A stretch of 64,000 bases of DNA from NCBI RefSeq assembly GCF_019090165.1, contig NZ_JAHRIB010000210.1:1-64000 (forward strand). Reading direction: 5' to 3'. Below, one piece after another: positions 17,233-26,359 of this stretch. A program made the position numbers and the translations under genes. Every line of letters starts with the position of its first letter. The stretch's first letter is position 1. The notes below the pieces were generated by a model that saw only the letters and a list, made by a program, of their open reading frames with translations, searched no databases and was not told the origin of the DNA. This DNA is from Streptomyces sp. BV286. GTDB taxonomy: Bacteria; Actinomycetota; Actinomycetes; Streptomycetales; Streptomycetaceae.

Positions 17233-17830
17233 TCAACCGGTGGGGGTACCGCTGAGGAGGGGCAGCAGCACCTGGTCCACCGGTCGAGCTATCCCCTCGA
17301 CGTCGAGAACGGCGTCTAGCAGTTCCTCCTGCAGGACCATCACGCCGGCGGCTGCGGCGATCTCCACCCTGCCCGGCGCCAGCAGGCACTCCACCCTCTC
17401 CGCGGTGATCTCGGCACGCTCTTGCGCTCGGCGGAGGCAGGCGGCGATTCCCTCTCGCTGCCCGGCGATGAACCGCTCACGCAGGGTCTCGGCGATCTGC
17501 GGATGGAAGGCGGTGGTGGCGGCCAGCACGGCCGAGAAGCGACGCCCCTGGGGCTGCAGACACGCGGAACTGTTGGTCAGCGTGGCGATGAGGTCCTCGC
17601 GCAGTGTCCCGGCCGCCGTCGCCTCGGCGCGGACAACTGCCGGGAGCATGAGGCTTTCCAGGGCGTCGGCGACCAGGTCCCCGTGTGAGGACCAGCGGCG
17701 GTAGACGGTGGCCTTGGCCACTCCCGCCCGCGCGGACACCGCTCCAGACGTACTCGGCCACGTGGACAAAGCCGAGCACGACCTGCACCGCGATTTGGCA
17801 CCGGCCGGTCTCGGCCTGGACCAACTCGCA
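17233..17830 (-). pseudogene. TetR-family regulator, N-terminus disrupted
   Basis: From 17769 down to 17233 the frame is open for 178 residues. It carries the recognition part of the helix-turn-helix (GAVSARAGVAKATVYRRWSS) and a complete ligand domain of the TetR_C_11-like kind. The preceding helix is missing in this frame; upstream codons in another frame (IAVQVVLGFVHVAEYVWSG) look like its continuation, so a frameshift lies near 17735. Without the first helix the product should not bind DNA. A late start giving a truncated protein is possible but unconvincing. Confidence 0.6.
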
Positions 17831-17874
17831 ATCCAGCGAGCGGAGCAGCGCCGGGGCCTCAGGCAGCGCCGAGC

Positions 17875-18120
17875 CTACGCCGCCAGCGTCTCGTCTTCTC
17901 GAGTAAGGCTCGTACGGCCCGCTTTGTACTGCTCAAGCAGAGCATCTGCTGCGGGCAGCGCCCGCTCGGCGGTACGGGTTCCGGTCATCACGCACAGCGT
18001 GTACGTGGAGTCTTCGAGAGCCCGGCTGGTGCGGCCGGTGGGGCGCACATCGTGTTCGATGCGCGCCTGAGCAAACTGGGCCAGCACCGCACGTAGTTCC
18101 TTCTCCGCCGGGCAGATCAT
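17875..18120 (-). CDS. DUF5133-like small protein
   Basis: An 81-residue protein, ATG 18120 with GGGAGAGG seven bases upstream. The centre ALEDSTYTLCVMTGTRTAERAL matches the hallmark of Streptomyces DUF5133 (xxYTLCVxTGTxxxxxAL), followed by AADALLEQYK. Relatives often begin MLMP or similar and are slightly longer at the N-terminus. Helical, no TM. Members are commonly found as small regulators or accessory proteins near specialised metabolism; no mechanism known. Confidence 0.7.
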   Translation of the reverse strand: MICPAEKELRAVLAQFAQARIEHDVRPTGRTSRALEDSTYTLCVMTGTRTAERALPAADALLEQYKAGRTSLTREDETLAA

Positions 18121-18634
18121 GCTGATACCTCTCCCTCAGAGCCTGTCCCGCAGAACGGCTGTCCGCACCGCGGGGAACTGGCTGTACCCATGGCATCTAA
18201 CGCTGCGCTCACTGCCGGGCAGCGCCAAGCAGACCGTCAAGTGCCCCGTAGCGAAAGGTCTATGCCATCGTGCTCAAGTTCTCTCTGCCCCACCTCTCAC
18301 AGCAGTGCAATTGCGTCGGCGGCCGAGGTGAGCGCATCGTGCACCCGACAGCCGTCTGCTGGGCGGCCTCGCACTCCCTGCTCAGCGGCCACTACGGGAT
18401 CGTTGGTCATCACATACCGATGCCCAGGGTGGCCGCAGCTTGCCCGCCGGACCCGCCTCCGACGACGCCGCGTGGAAGGTTCATCGCCCCAGAGTGCACG
18501 ACGCCGACGCAATACACAGCGCTACCACTCGGGGGACATGACACAGGCTCCGATACCAAGTCGCTCCGCAAGATCGGCAGCGTCACGCCGACGCGGGCAT
18601 GCCGATCACCACGCGAGTGGTGAAGACTGGAAAG
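18121..18634. other. Gene-free interval
   Basis: About 510 bp between divergent DUF5133-like and small membrane protein genes. Long open frames exist on both strands but none shows a recognisable protein pattern or a start with a ribosome binding site. It must hold the two divergent promoters. Confidence 0.4.
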
Positions 18635-18991
18635 ATGCCTCACGACCCCGGCGGACTCCTGTTCGTAGCGCTCGGTCTCGTACTTGTCACCGCTGGCTTC
18701 GTCTGGCGGGGACGTGTCCTGCGCCCTCTCTCGGTGAAACGGGCCCAGGCGGCCGTGAGCCGGGACCGTTCCAGAAATCTGCTGCGTTCTGCGGACATGG
18801 CGATCGCCGAAGCGCGCCGCCGGGCCGCACGCGGCGAGCCGGCCATCGTCACGGTCGGGGACGTGACCAGGGTGGCGAGCCAGCACTACGGGCACCTCTC
18901 CGTGGAGCGCGAAGAGGCAGCAGCCGCCCTCCGCCAGCGCTACGAGGCCGCCAACTGCCGCATGGACTGCATGACCGACGCTTTCAACTGA
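18635..18991 (+). CDS. Small membrane-anchored hypothetical protein
   Basis: A 118-residue protein from ATG 18635 (MPHDPGGLLFVALGLV). One N-terminal TM helix (about residues 7-27, LLFVALGLVLVTAGFVW) is followed by a basic, helical cytoplasmic domain rich in Arg and Ala with a possible coiled coil (MAIAEARRRAARGEP, LSVEREEAAAALRQRYEA). The frame is open from 18599. No family recognised. Upstream purines are weak (GGAAAG). Confidence 0.5.
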   Translation: MPHDPGGLLFVALGLVLVTAGFVWRGRVLRPLSVKRAQAAVSRDRSRNLLRSADMAIAEARRRAARGEPAIVTVGDVTRVASQHYGHLSVEREEAAAALRQRYEAANCRMDCMTDAFN

Positions 18992-19295
18992 CTGCCTCCT
19001 CGCCGAGTACTCGATGCCCGGGGAGCCGAAGCCGTCACCTGATCGGTGGCGACGTTGAAAAAGCTCCCTACGTTGTTCTGCGGGACGTGGTGAGCCCTTC
19101 GTATGGTTCATCCACCCAGGGGCGTCGGGGTGTGGCTTTCAAACTTCTGCCACTTGTGGCTTCCATCGATGGGCCGCCCGACGCCCCATGACGACTCGGC
19201 TGCCAATTAGGAATTGCGAATGATCGCTACGTAGGGAATCGACAGCGAGGTCGTCCGTGGGAGGCACCAGCAACACCACCGCACAGAGGCACCAC

Positions 19296-20225
19296 ATGGC
19301 CGCGATCTGGGCTGGCATCGACGCAGGCAAAGCCCACCATCACTGGTCGCGATCGACGAGAGCGGCCGCCGGCTGCTGTCGCGACGCGTCGCTGACGACG
19401 AACCCGAACTGCTCGAGCTCCTCGCCGACATCCTGCCCCTGGGGGACGAGGTGACCTGGGGCATCGACCTGGCCGACGGCGGAGCCGCCCTGGCCATCGC
19501 GCTCCTGGCCAACCGCGACCAGCCGGTCCACTGCATCTCCGGCCGGGCCATCCACCGCGCTTCCGAGAGCTACCGCGGCGAGGGCAAGACCGACGCGAAG
19601 GACCCCGCCGTCATCGCCGACCAGGTCCGCGTCCGCCGCGATCTGCATCCGCTGCGGGCCAGCGACGACACCGTCATCGATCTCAAGATCCTCACCGGCC
19701 GCCGCATGGACCTGGTCGCCGACCGCACCCGCACCGTCAACCGCCTCCGTGCCCAGTTCACCGGCATCTCCCCCGGCCTGGAGCGGGCCCTGGACCTCAC
19801 CAACACCCGGCCCGCTCACCCTGCTGACCAGCTATCAGACCCCCGCGGCTATTCGCCGGATCGGCGTCAAGCGGCTGGAGACCTGACTGCGCAACCGCCA
19901 CGTCGTCCGCCCCGACCGGCTCGCCGAAACCGCTGTCCAGGCCGCCGAACGGCAGCACACGAGCCTGCCCGGCGAGAAGCTGGCCGGGAACCTGCGCCGC
20001 CCGCAGCGATACAACCGCCGCCTCCAACGCGCCTTCTACACCTCGGCGTTGTTCAGTATCCGCCACTGCAAGGAATCCCGGCGCGTCTACGATCGCAAAC
20101 GTGCTGAGAGCAAGCGTCATACCCAGGCCGTCCTGGCTCTCGCTCGCCGCCGCGTCAACGTCCTCTGGGCCCTTCTGCGCGACGGACGGCGCTACGAGCC
20201 AGCTCCGCCGGCAAGGGCTGCCGCA
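19296..20225 (+). pseudogene. IS110-family transposase, multiply frameshifted
   Basis: The start (MAAIWAGIDAGKAHHHW) carries the first catalytic Asp of the IS110 DEDD/RuvC-like domain. Homology then continues in another frame (TWGIDLADGGAALAIALL; ISGRAIHRASESYRGEGKTDAKDPAVIAD; DLKILTGRRMDLVADRTRTVNRLRAQF). After about 19805 the frame breaks again, and the last recognisable part is SALFSIRHCKESRRVYDRKRAESKRHTQAVLALARR at 20035-20180. Several shifts and an internal loss of the transposase_20 region make it inactive. IS110 elements lack classic inverted repeats, so ends are not marked. Confidence 0.8.
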
Positions 20226-20276
20226 CAGGAAGGGACGCGACACGCTGCGCGCGGCCAGTTGGCCTGACCGACCCCG

Positions 20277-20714
20277 TCAGACCAGGCAAAACTCGTTACC
20301 TTCCGGGTCTGCCATCACCACGTGATCCGGCCTGCCCTGCAACTCGTCCTCGCGGACCACGGTCGCGCCCGCAGCTGTCAACCGCTCCACCGCCTCGACC
20401 ACGCGCGGCCAGCGCATCTCCCACGGGGTTTCACGGCCGCCACCAACTTGCACGTCGATATGCAGCCGGTTCTTCGCCACCTTCGGCTCCGGCACCTTCA
20501 GGAAGGACAAGGTGGGGCCCACGCCGTCCGGATCTGAGAGGTACGCCCCGTCATCCCACTCGTCCTCCGGAACCTCATGATGCGAGAACCACTCCTCCCA
20601 GCTCCCGAACCCTGCGGGCGCGGGCTTCTCCTCGTAGCCCAATGTCAGCGCCCAGAACGCGGCCAGTTTCGCCGGGTACGCGCAGTCGATCGTCAAGCTC
20701 CACTTGGTCGCCAT
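20277..20714 (-). CDS. VOC-family (glyoxalase-like) protein
   Basis: A 145-residue protein, ATG 20714 directly after GGGGAGGGCTC. The fold is suggested by the paired patterns SLTIDCAYPAKLAAFWALTLGY near the start and HVVMADPEGNEFCLV at the end, typical of glyoxalase-like/bleomycin-resistance domains in Streptomyces. The central NRLHIDVQV strand is also typical. It may bind a metal via His and Glu residues in these motifs. Substrate unknown; a stand-alone gene with no operon partners. Confidence 0.85.
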   Translation of the reverse strand: MATKWSLTIDCAYPAKLAAFWALTLGYEEKPAPAGFGSWEEWFSHHEVPEDEWDDGAYLSDPDGVGPTLSFLKVPEPKVAKNRLHIDVQVGGGRETPWEMRWPRVVEAVERLTAAGATVVREDELQGRPDHVVMADPEGNEFCLV

Positions 20715-20883
20715 GAGCCCTCCCCAGTCGGATGAACGGACTGTATCGCGCACCTCCGACACCTCCTGCCCGCTACCTCAAGCGTGCGCCGCGGCTTGAT
20801 GAACGGCATTAGGAATCACTGGCTCGTGGCTTTGGCCTCGCGCCTTCACGAGGCGGGGCGTCCGACGCTTGATCAAATAAGCG

Positions 20884-20954
20884 GAGAGTGCTCCTGCCCT
20901 GCAACGATGGGACTTGTCTAGGGTCCTGTTGGTTGCAGGGAAAGAAGCACTCTC
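20884..20954. repeat. Inverted repeat at the left edge of the IS1380-type remnant
   Basis: GAGAGTGCTCCTGCCCTGCAAC at 20884-20905 is mirrored at 20932-20954 (GTTGCAGGG...GAAGCACTCTC), giving ~22-bp arms with a few mismatches and a 26-base loop just before the transposase GTG. It may be part of the element's left end or a hairpin limiting read-in transcription and translation of the transposase. Confidence 0.5.
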
Positions 20955-20957
20955 CAG

Positions 20958-22341
20958 GTGAAGAAGCGTATCGGGTCGTACCCGCGTGTCCGCATCGAGG
21001 GCGGCGGCCGGGCGGTGGTCTCGCAGGCCGGGGGCGTGCTGCTGGTCGAGACTGTCCGCAAGGCCGGCTTGGACACCGCGATATCAGCGGCGCCGACGCC
21101 GTGGCGGAAAACTCGGGCGGTGCACGATCCGGGCAAGATCCTGCTGAACGTGGCCCTGGCGGTCGCGCTGGGCGGGGACTGCCTAGCGGATGTCGCCACG
21201 CTACGGGCCGAGCCGGCCGTGTTCGGGCCGGTGGCCTCCGGCCCGACGGTCTCCCGCCTCATCGACACCCTCGCAGCCTCCTGAGAGAAGGCCCTTGGGG
21301 CCATCCGTGCCGCGCGGGATGAAGTCCGCCAGCATGACTGGCGGTTGTCCGGCAGGGAAGCGCCTGATGCGGGCGGGACGGTGACCGTGGACCTCGACGG
21401 GGTGCTGGTGATCGCGCACTCGGACAAGGAGGACGCCGCACCCACGTGGAAACGAACCTACGGCCACCACCCGCTGATGGGGTTCGTCGACCACAGGCCA
21501 GGCGGCACGGGTGAACCGGTCGCGGCCCTGCTCAGACCAGGCAACGCGGGATCGAACACGGCCACCGAGCACATCACCGCCACCCAACTGGCCTTGGCCC
21601 AGCTGCCGAAGAAGTACCGGCGCGGGCGGCGGACCCTGATCCGCACCGACTCCGCGGGCGGCACCCACGACTTCGTCGCCTGGCTCGCTCAGGGGGGGGA
21701 CGGTAGGGACGGTGGCTGTCCTACTCGGTCGGCATAGTGATCACCGAGGCGATCCGCCAACATGTGCTGAAGGTTCCGGCATCGGCCTGGGCAGCGGCCG
21801 TCGAGGCGGACGGCGAGATCCGTGACGGGGCCTGGGCCGCTGAACTCACCGGCGACGTTCTGGACGGCTGCCCCAAGAGCATGCGGCTGATCGTAAGGAA
21901 GGAACGACCGCACCCCGGGGCCCAGTTGCGGCTCACGGATGCGGACGGCATGCGGCTGACCTGTTTCGCCACCAACACCCTGGGCCGGCCGATCGCCGGG
22001 CTGGAGCTCCGTCACCGGCTGCGGGGCCCGGGCCGAGGACCGCATCCGCGCCGCCCGGTCCACCGGCCTGCGCAAACCTGCCGCTGCACCGCACGGCCCA
22101 GTACCGGATCTAGCTGGAGATCGTGCAGATTGCTCTCGACCTGCTGGCCCGGATGCCGATGCTCGCCCTGACCGGCAAGGCCCGTCTCTGGGAGCCCCGC
22201 CGACTACGGCTCCGCCTGTTCACCGCGGCCGAACAGCTCGTGACCACCGGCCGTCGGCGAATCCTCCGCCTGGCCCGGCACTGGCCCGGTGACATCTCCG
22301 CAGCCCTCGACCGGCTCACCCACCTGCCCGACCCCGGCTGA
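20958..22341 (+). pseudogene. IS1380-family transposase, frameshifted
   Basis: GTG 20958 starts VKKRIGSYPRVRIEGGGRAV, the usual IS1380 beginning. The first frame stops after DTLAAS at 21284, then homology continues in another frame (EVRQHDWRLSG; TVTVDLDGVLVIAHSDKEDAAPTWKRTYGHHP with the first catalytic Asp region; ALLRPGNAGSNTATEH; TLIRTDSAGGTHDFVAWL). It shifts again near the G run at 21690 into VGIVITEAIRQHVLKVP. The last part (DRADC-type and RPARHWPGD) decays to about 22341. At least three shifts, so inactive. Confidence 0.8.
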
Positions 22342-22460
22342 CCAGCGGATTCCCCGTCCCTTCGACAGCAGCTCAACACCCGGAACAGCGGAACCCGGCG
22401 CCAGCCCGAGGCGACACTCAGGTTCTTCGGCCTGCACAGCCTCAGCCCACAGCACGAAAA

Positions 22461-22487
22461 CGGTCCGCCGACGGAGTCGGCGGACCG
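22461..22487. terminator. Perfect hairpin upstream of the dehydratase gene
   Basis: CGGTCCGCCGAC (22461-22472) and GTCGGCGGACCG (22476-22487) form a 12-bp perfect stem with a GGA loop. A-rich bases lie on its left (acgaaaa), so it would terminate minus-strand transcripts with a T tract, and could also insulate the gene at 22516 from transposase transcription. Its position 29 bp before the start codon makes an attenuator role conceivable. Confidence 0.6.
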
Positions 22488-22515
22488 TCACGAAACTCCG
22501 ACGTTAGGATCTGTC

Positions 22516-23505
22516 ATGACCAAAATGCGTTTGTCTCCTGACGGCATCGAAGAGGCCACTCGGCTCATCGACCCGGCCTTCCTGCGCACACCCCAGTTCC
22601 GGGACTCTGCGCTCTCTCGTGCGCTCGGCCGGGACATCGTGGTCAAAGTGGAGACGCTGAATCCGCTCCGTTCCTTCAAGGGCCGGGGAGCGGACCTGTA
22701 TATGCGGTGGCTGACGGCGGAAAACCATGTCGTCTGCGCCTCCGCCGGGAACTTTGGTCAGGCCGTGGCGTACGCCGGGCGGGCCCGCTCGGTCCCCGTG
22801 ACGGTGTTCACCGCGCACGACGCCAACCCGAACAAGGTCACCCGGATACGGGAATTGGGTGCCGAGGTCATCCAGTCGGGCGAGGACTTCGACGCAGCCA
22901 AGGAGGCAGCCCGCACGTATGCCCGCACCCGCCGGCAATGCATCTTCGTGGAGGACGGCGACGAACCGCTCATCGCCGAGGGCGCCGGTACCATCGCCGT
23001 CGAGCTTGCCCCGCTCAGCCTCGACACGCTCCTCGTGCCGGTCGGCAACGGGGCCCTCATCAGCGGCATCGGCTGCTGGACGAAGGCCCGCTCGCCCCGT
23101 ACCCGGGTCATCGGCGTCTGCGCGGCGGGCGCACCGGCCATGGCCACGAGCTGGCTCACCGGGGAGCCCGAGGCCACCGGGCCGGTGAGCACGATGGCGG
23201 ACGGGATCGCCGTACGGGTACCCGTGCCGACGGCGGTCGCCTGGATGCGCGAGGTCGTCGACGACGTCCTGCTCGTCGAGGAAGAGGACATCTGCCTCGC
23301 CCTGCGGATGGTGCGCGACACCTTGGGGCTCATCCTGGAACCCTCCGGTGCGGTCGGCATTGCCGCCGCCTTGCGGCACGACCTCGGCACCGCCTCGCTG
23401 GGCACGATTCTCACCGGGAGTAACTTCTCCGACAGCCTCTTGGAAGAACTCGCCCCGGACCCGGCGCGGGCGGACGGATCCGGTCCCGTCCTCCCCGCCC
23501 ACTGA
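22516..23505 (+). CDS. PLP-dependent threonine/serine dehydratase-like protein
   Basis: A 329-residue fold-type II PLP enzyme, the size of catabolic threonine dehydratase without an ACT domain. The Schiff-base lysine is Lys55 in RSFKGRGAD, followed by the phosphate-loop region ASAGNFGQAVAYAGR and the Gly-rich cofactor motif PVGNGALISGIG (~176-187). The C-terminal EPSGAVGIAAAL is also typical. It should deaminate a hydroxy-amino acid or catalyse a related ammonia-lyase reaction; the substrate cannot be fixed by sequence. It stands alone between an IS1380 remnant and a GH62 remnant. Confidence 0.87.
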   Translation: MTKMRLSPDGIEEATRLIDPAFLRTPQFRDSALSRALGRDIVVKVETLNPLRSFKGRGADLYMRWLTAENHVVCASAGNFGQAVAYAGRARSVPVTVFTAHDANPNKVTRIRELGAEVIQSGEDFDAAKEAARTYARTRRQCIFVEDGDEPLIAEGAGTIAVELAPLSLDTLLVPVGNGALISGIGCWTKARSPRTRVIGVCAAGAPAMATSWLTGEPEATGPVSTMADGIAVRVPVPTAVAWMREVVDDVLLVEEEDICLALRMVRDTLGLILEPSGAVGIAAALRHDLGTASLGTILTGSNFSDSLLEELAPDPARADGSGPVLPAH

Positions 23506-23817
23506 CCGCCGAGTCGGAGCCCCGGCCGACGCGGCGCCACTCTCAACCTGGCGAGGGAACGACCAAAGCCCGCTGGGTTCAGCCGGACCGCCTACGCACG
23601 TCGGGACGGACGTCTCACCACCGACGTGCAAGCGGCTTGCAAGCCCGATGCCGCATTCTCCATACGTGGCCCGATCAGCTGCACCACGCAGCACGCGTCG
23701 GACGCACGAAGAACGACGGGAACGAACGGGAGCGCCCTGGGATATGGGCCCAGGGCGAAGGACATGAGCAAAACGATATGCGACGGGGCCAGCGGGGCGT
23801 CCCCGGCTACACACAGC
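23506..23817. other. Gene-free interval
   Basis: About 310 bp without a recognisable gene. It probably contains decayed upstream parts of the GH62 gene, but I could not align any of it. Confidence 0.35.
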
Positions 23818-24041
23818 ACCACGAACTGGTCGGACATGGCGTCCGCGGGCCAGACCGCGGTGGCGCCCACACTGTTCTACCTCGCGCCAAGAACATCTGG
23901 GTGCTGGCGTACCAGTGGGGTGACTGGCCTTCATCTACCGTACGTCCAGCGAACCCACCAACCCCAACGGCTGTTCTTCACCGCAGCCGTTGTTCACCGA
24001 AAGCATCCCCAACTCCAGCACCGGCCCGATCGACCAGACCC
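23818..24041 (+). pseudogene. GH62 alpha-L-arabinofuranosidase remnant
   Basis: Three successive frames rebuild a GH62 segment: TTNWSDMASAGQTAVAPTLFYLAP (23818-23889), then KNIWVLAYQWG (about 23891-23923), then FIYRTSSEPTNPNGCSSPQPLFTESIPNSSTGPIDQT (to ~24041). Family members read the same way in one frame (AVAPTLFYFAPKNIWVLAYQWGPTAFSYRTSSDPTN). At least two indels and loss of both ends show the gene is dead. It is a relic of a secreted hemicellulase. Confidence 0.75.
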
Positions 24042-24349
24042 TGAGTCCTTGTGGCGTGATCGCGATAGCGCTCCGTCACGCTCCACGAAAATCCTGCCTG
24101 AACCTCGAAAGTGGCCACCACCTGCTCAGGGCGTCCCCGCACGTGCCCGCGGTTCTCCAGCTGTGCAACAGCCTGCCTGGAGCAGGGGCCCGTTCGTCCT
24201 CATCCGACTCGGGCCCTCCGAAGCAGTGCCGCTGCGCCGACCTGATCGGCTGCAGCGCCACGGGTTTTCTCGTTTCTCCACAGCGCGGCCGATGAGTTTG
24301 TGGCTCTCGGGCAGTCCAAGCTCGTGACACCCTAGGAAAGGACACCGCC
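24042..24349. other. Gene-free interval before the DHFR-like gene
   Basis: About 300 bp following the GH62 remnant; no further homology seen. It holds the promoter of the gene at 24350, whose ribosome binding site is AGGAAAGG near 24333-24340. Confidence 0.4.
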
Positions 24350-24955
24350 ATGTCGGAGCTTCTCGTCGACTTCATCACCTCCCTCGACGGCCACGCCTCG
24401 GGAGAGGGATGGCCCGGATTCTGGGGCCTCGAGGGCCCGGAGTACCTCGCATGGCTCGGCGCGCAGCCCGAGGCCACCTACCTCATGGGAGCGAACACCT
24501 ACCGCCTGATGTCGGGCTTCGCCGCAGGCGAGGTCCCCAAGGGCCAAGACGAGTTCAGGCCCGAAGAAGAGGCGTCCGTCGACGAGCTCACCCAAGCGTC
24601 CAAGGTGGTGTTCTCCTCCTCACTCGAGGATCCCCTGCCGTGGGCCAACTCCACGCTGGTCCGCGACGACGCTGTCGAGGCGGTCCGCGCCATGAAGTCG
24701 AGTGGCTCAGGGCTCCTCAGCACGATCGGCAGCCTCAGCCTGTGCCGGTCCCTGCTACGAGCCGGACTCGTCGACCGCTTCCGGGTCGTGATGTTCCCGG
24801 TGATCACCGGGGCCACGGGCGAAGAACGTATCTACGACGGCTATCCGGACGTCGCCCTCGAGATGATCGAGCACCGCACTTTCGACGGCCGCATCCAACT
24901 GGTCGAGTACAAGCCTCGCGTGCTCGAACACCCACCGCTCGGCGTCCCTGTGTAA
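24350..24955 (+). CDS. Dihydrofolate reductase-family (RibD C-terminal-like) protein
   Basis: A 201-residue protein of the bacterial DHFR-like/RibD_C superfamily. It opens MSELLVDFITSLDGHASG (substrate-loop strand), then YLMGANTYRLMSGF (NADPH-binding helix), KVVFSSSLEDPLPWANSTLV and the Gly-Ser loop GSGLLSTIGSLSLCRSLLRAGLVD, ending with RFRVVMFPVITG. Members are NADPH-dependent reductases of often unknown substrate; true folate reduction is unlikely. ATG 24350 follows AGGAAAGGACACCGCC. Stand-alone gene. Confidence 0.87.
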   Translation: MSELLVDFITSLDGHASGEGWPGFWGLEGPEYLAWLGAQPEATYLMGANTYRLMSGFAAGEVPKGQDEFRPEEEASVDELTQASKVVFSSSLEDPLPWANSTLVRDDAVEAVRAMKSSGSGLLSTIGSLSLCRSLLRAGLVDRFRVVMFPVITGATGEERIYDGYPDVALEMIEHRTFDGRIQLVEYKPRVLEHPPLGVPV

Positions 24956-25175
24956 CGTCACCCCCGTCCGCCGGTCTGGACGTCCGCCAGGCCGGCGTCG
25001 GCGGCTTCGGCCGCTGGGCCCTCACACGCGCTCTTCACTCCCCAATTCCCCACACGCTTCAAGACGCAACGAAGTTGAGGGAGAACGTCCCTGGCCGAAT
25101 TCAGGGCTCTGTCCGCAGTTCCGTGCACGGGCATATGGCGGGGAGTGAACGTGCCGCAGGTGGCACTCTGGCTGG

Positions 25176-25511
25176 ATGGCACAGAGCTACCGGGAACGCG
25201 CGGTAGAGGGATGGATCTGGACCGAGAACGTCCAGCCCGTCTTGGCTCCCTTGGCGCGTTACGCCGACTACGACTTCAATGGTGCCGGCTGACAGGCGGT
25301 CGAACTCTGCATTGCGGCCACCGATGATGCGCACCCGGATCGCTGGTACAGCTACCCACTCGTCGGATCGGGCCATCGCCTCGAAGTGCACGTCCCGCAG
25401 GCCGTGGGTGGCAGTGAGGCTTCTGTCCGCGTGGCAGGAACATCCAACCCTGAGCTGCTGCTGCGGGCGGACACCCTGATGGCGGCCTTTGCCACCAGGC
25501 TCGTCGCATGA
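25176..25511 (+). pseudogene. Hypothetical gene interrupted by an in-frame TGA
   Basis: From ATG 25176 the frame reads MAQSYRERAVEGWIWTENVQ, APLARYADYDFNGAG, then TGA at 25290-25292, then without any frame change QAVELCIAATDDAHPDRWYS, GSGHRLEVHVPQAVGG and ends at TGA 25509-25511 after ATRLVA. Composition is equally protein-like on both sides, so a single nonsense change (or sequencing error) split a 111-codon gene. No selenocysteine machinery context is visible. Function unknown; no TM or signal. Confidence 0.6.
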
Positions 25512-25556
25512 GGCGTGCATGAGTTGCAGCCCTCATGGCTGGGTGAGAATCCGGGC

Positions 25557-25847
25557 TCACCGGTCGCCGCTGAAGTGGTCGAGAAGCGCGTCATGGCAGT
25601 CGTCCGCACCGACCCGGCTCCGCGAGAAGGCCAGCACGCCGTCGTCGTTGCCTTCCCGCTCGGCCTTGGCCAGCTGCGCCTCGATGTCCGCGATGTACTC
25701 GGCGCACTCGGCGCTGACGGGTTTCTCGGGCTCCGGGTCAGGCACCGGAAAGGCGTTCAGTGCGGCGGTGGCAGCGATACCGGCCACGCACACCACCACC
25801 CACGCGGCAATCCACGTGCAGCGGCTCATCCGTAACGGCTTGGGCAT
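25557..25847 (-). CDS. Small single-pass membrane or secreted protein
   Basis: A 96-residue protein with a basic start (MPKPLRMSRC), a TM helix or uncleaved signal (about residues 12-31, WIAAWVVVCVAGIAATAALN), a Pro/Glu linker and an acidic helical exported domain with two Cys (SAECAEYIADIEAQL and ADDCHDALLDHF). ATG 25847; an internal ATG seven codons on is also possible. No family recognised. The two Cys suggest an extracytoplasmic disulfide. Confidence 0.6.
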   Translation of the reverse strand: MPKPLRMSRCTWIAAWVVVCVAGIAATAALNAFPVPDPEPEKPVSAECAEYIADIEAQLAKAEREGNDDGVLAFSRSRVGADDCHDALLDHFSGDR

Positions 25848-26025
25848 GTAGGCATCCTACGAGCGTCACGCCGGACCTCTTCCAGATCCCTGGAGACGAG
25901 AGCGGCACAGTCGGCTTCATGGAAACGTGGACCTGTGCTCTGCGGGAGCAGACCGCTAGCACGGGAGCGGGTGGATGAGAGCTGTGAGGAACCTTCTCTC
26001 TACCCTTACGAACTCCCATCAGAGA

Positions 26026-26172
26026 TCAGGTGCAGGCCGCCGCCCGCTCCGCCAAGGGGATCTCAGCAATGTGGTCGGACAGATAGATCATGGTGGCCTC
26101 GGGGTCCATGCCGAACGCGGCCGCGACGAGATCCGGGTGCATGGTGTTGGACAGGTCGAGCAGTCGAGTGCA
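26026..26172 (-). pseudogene. C-terminal fragment of a tyrosine-recombinase-like protein
   Basis: The minus-strand frame ending TGA at 26026 reads CTRLLDLSNTMHPDLVAAAFGM, DPEATMIYLSDHIAE and IPLAERAAACT. Streptomyces integrase/recombinase-like proteins end in this way (LDxxNTxxPKLVAAAFGMxPEGxxxYLADHV). Only the last ~48 codons remain and no start lies in frame. Immediately upstream, in another frame, is an unrelated short TM segment. Confidence 0.55.
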
Positions 26173-26296
26173 GCGGATCGAAGATGCCGCCCGCGATCAG
26201 GACCGCAGCGGTGAAGGCGAAGGTCAGCGCACGGCCGACCCTCCATAACCTCAACTCCCGCTCGTTCAGGGGTTGTGGCTTTCGACTGATCCTCAT
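26173..26296 (-). pseudogene. 5' piece of a small membrane protein joined to the recombinase tail
   Basis: From ATG 26296 the sequence reads MRISRKPQPLNERELRLWRV, then GRALTFAFTAAVLIAGGIFD, a basic tail plus one TM helix. After about 26175 the frame continues as low-complexity shadow of the recombinase fragment. Probably the 5' end of a small membrane protein whose rest has been deleted. Confidence 0.35.
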
Positions 26297-26359
26297 GACG
26301 CCCAAGACATGGTTCGGAGACTCGCGTCGTGCGCGCAGCCAAACCCTAGAATCGATCAC

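Noticed and set aside
25290..25292. In-frame TGA as a selenocysteine codon
   Set aside because: No selenocysteine hairpin visible and the protein is not a redox family; a nonsense change is simpler.
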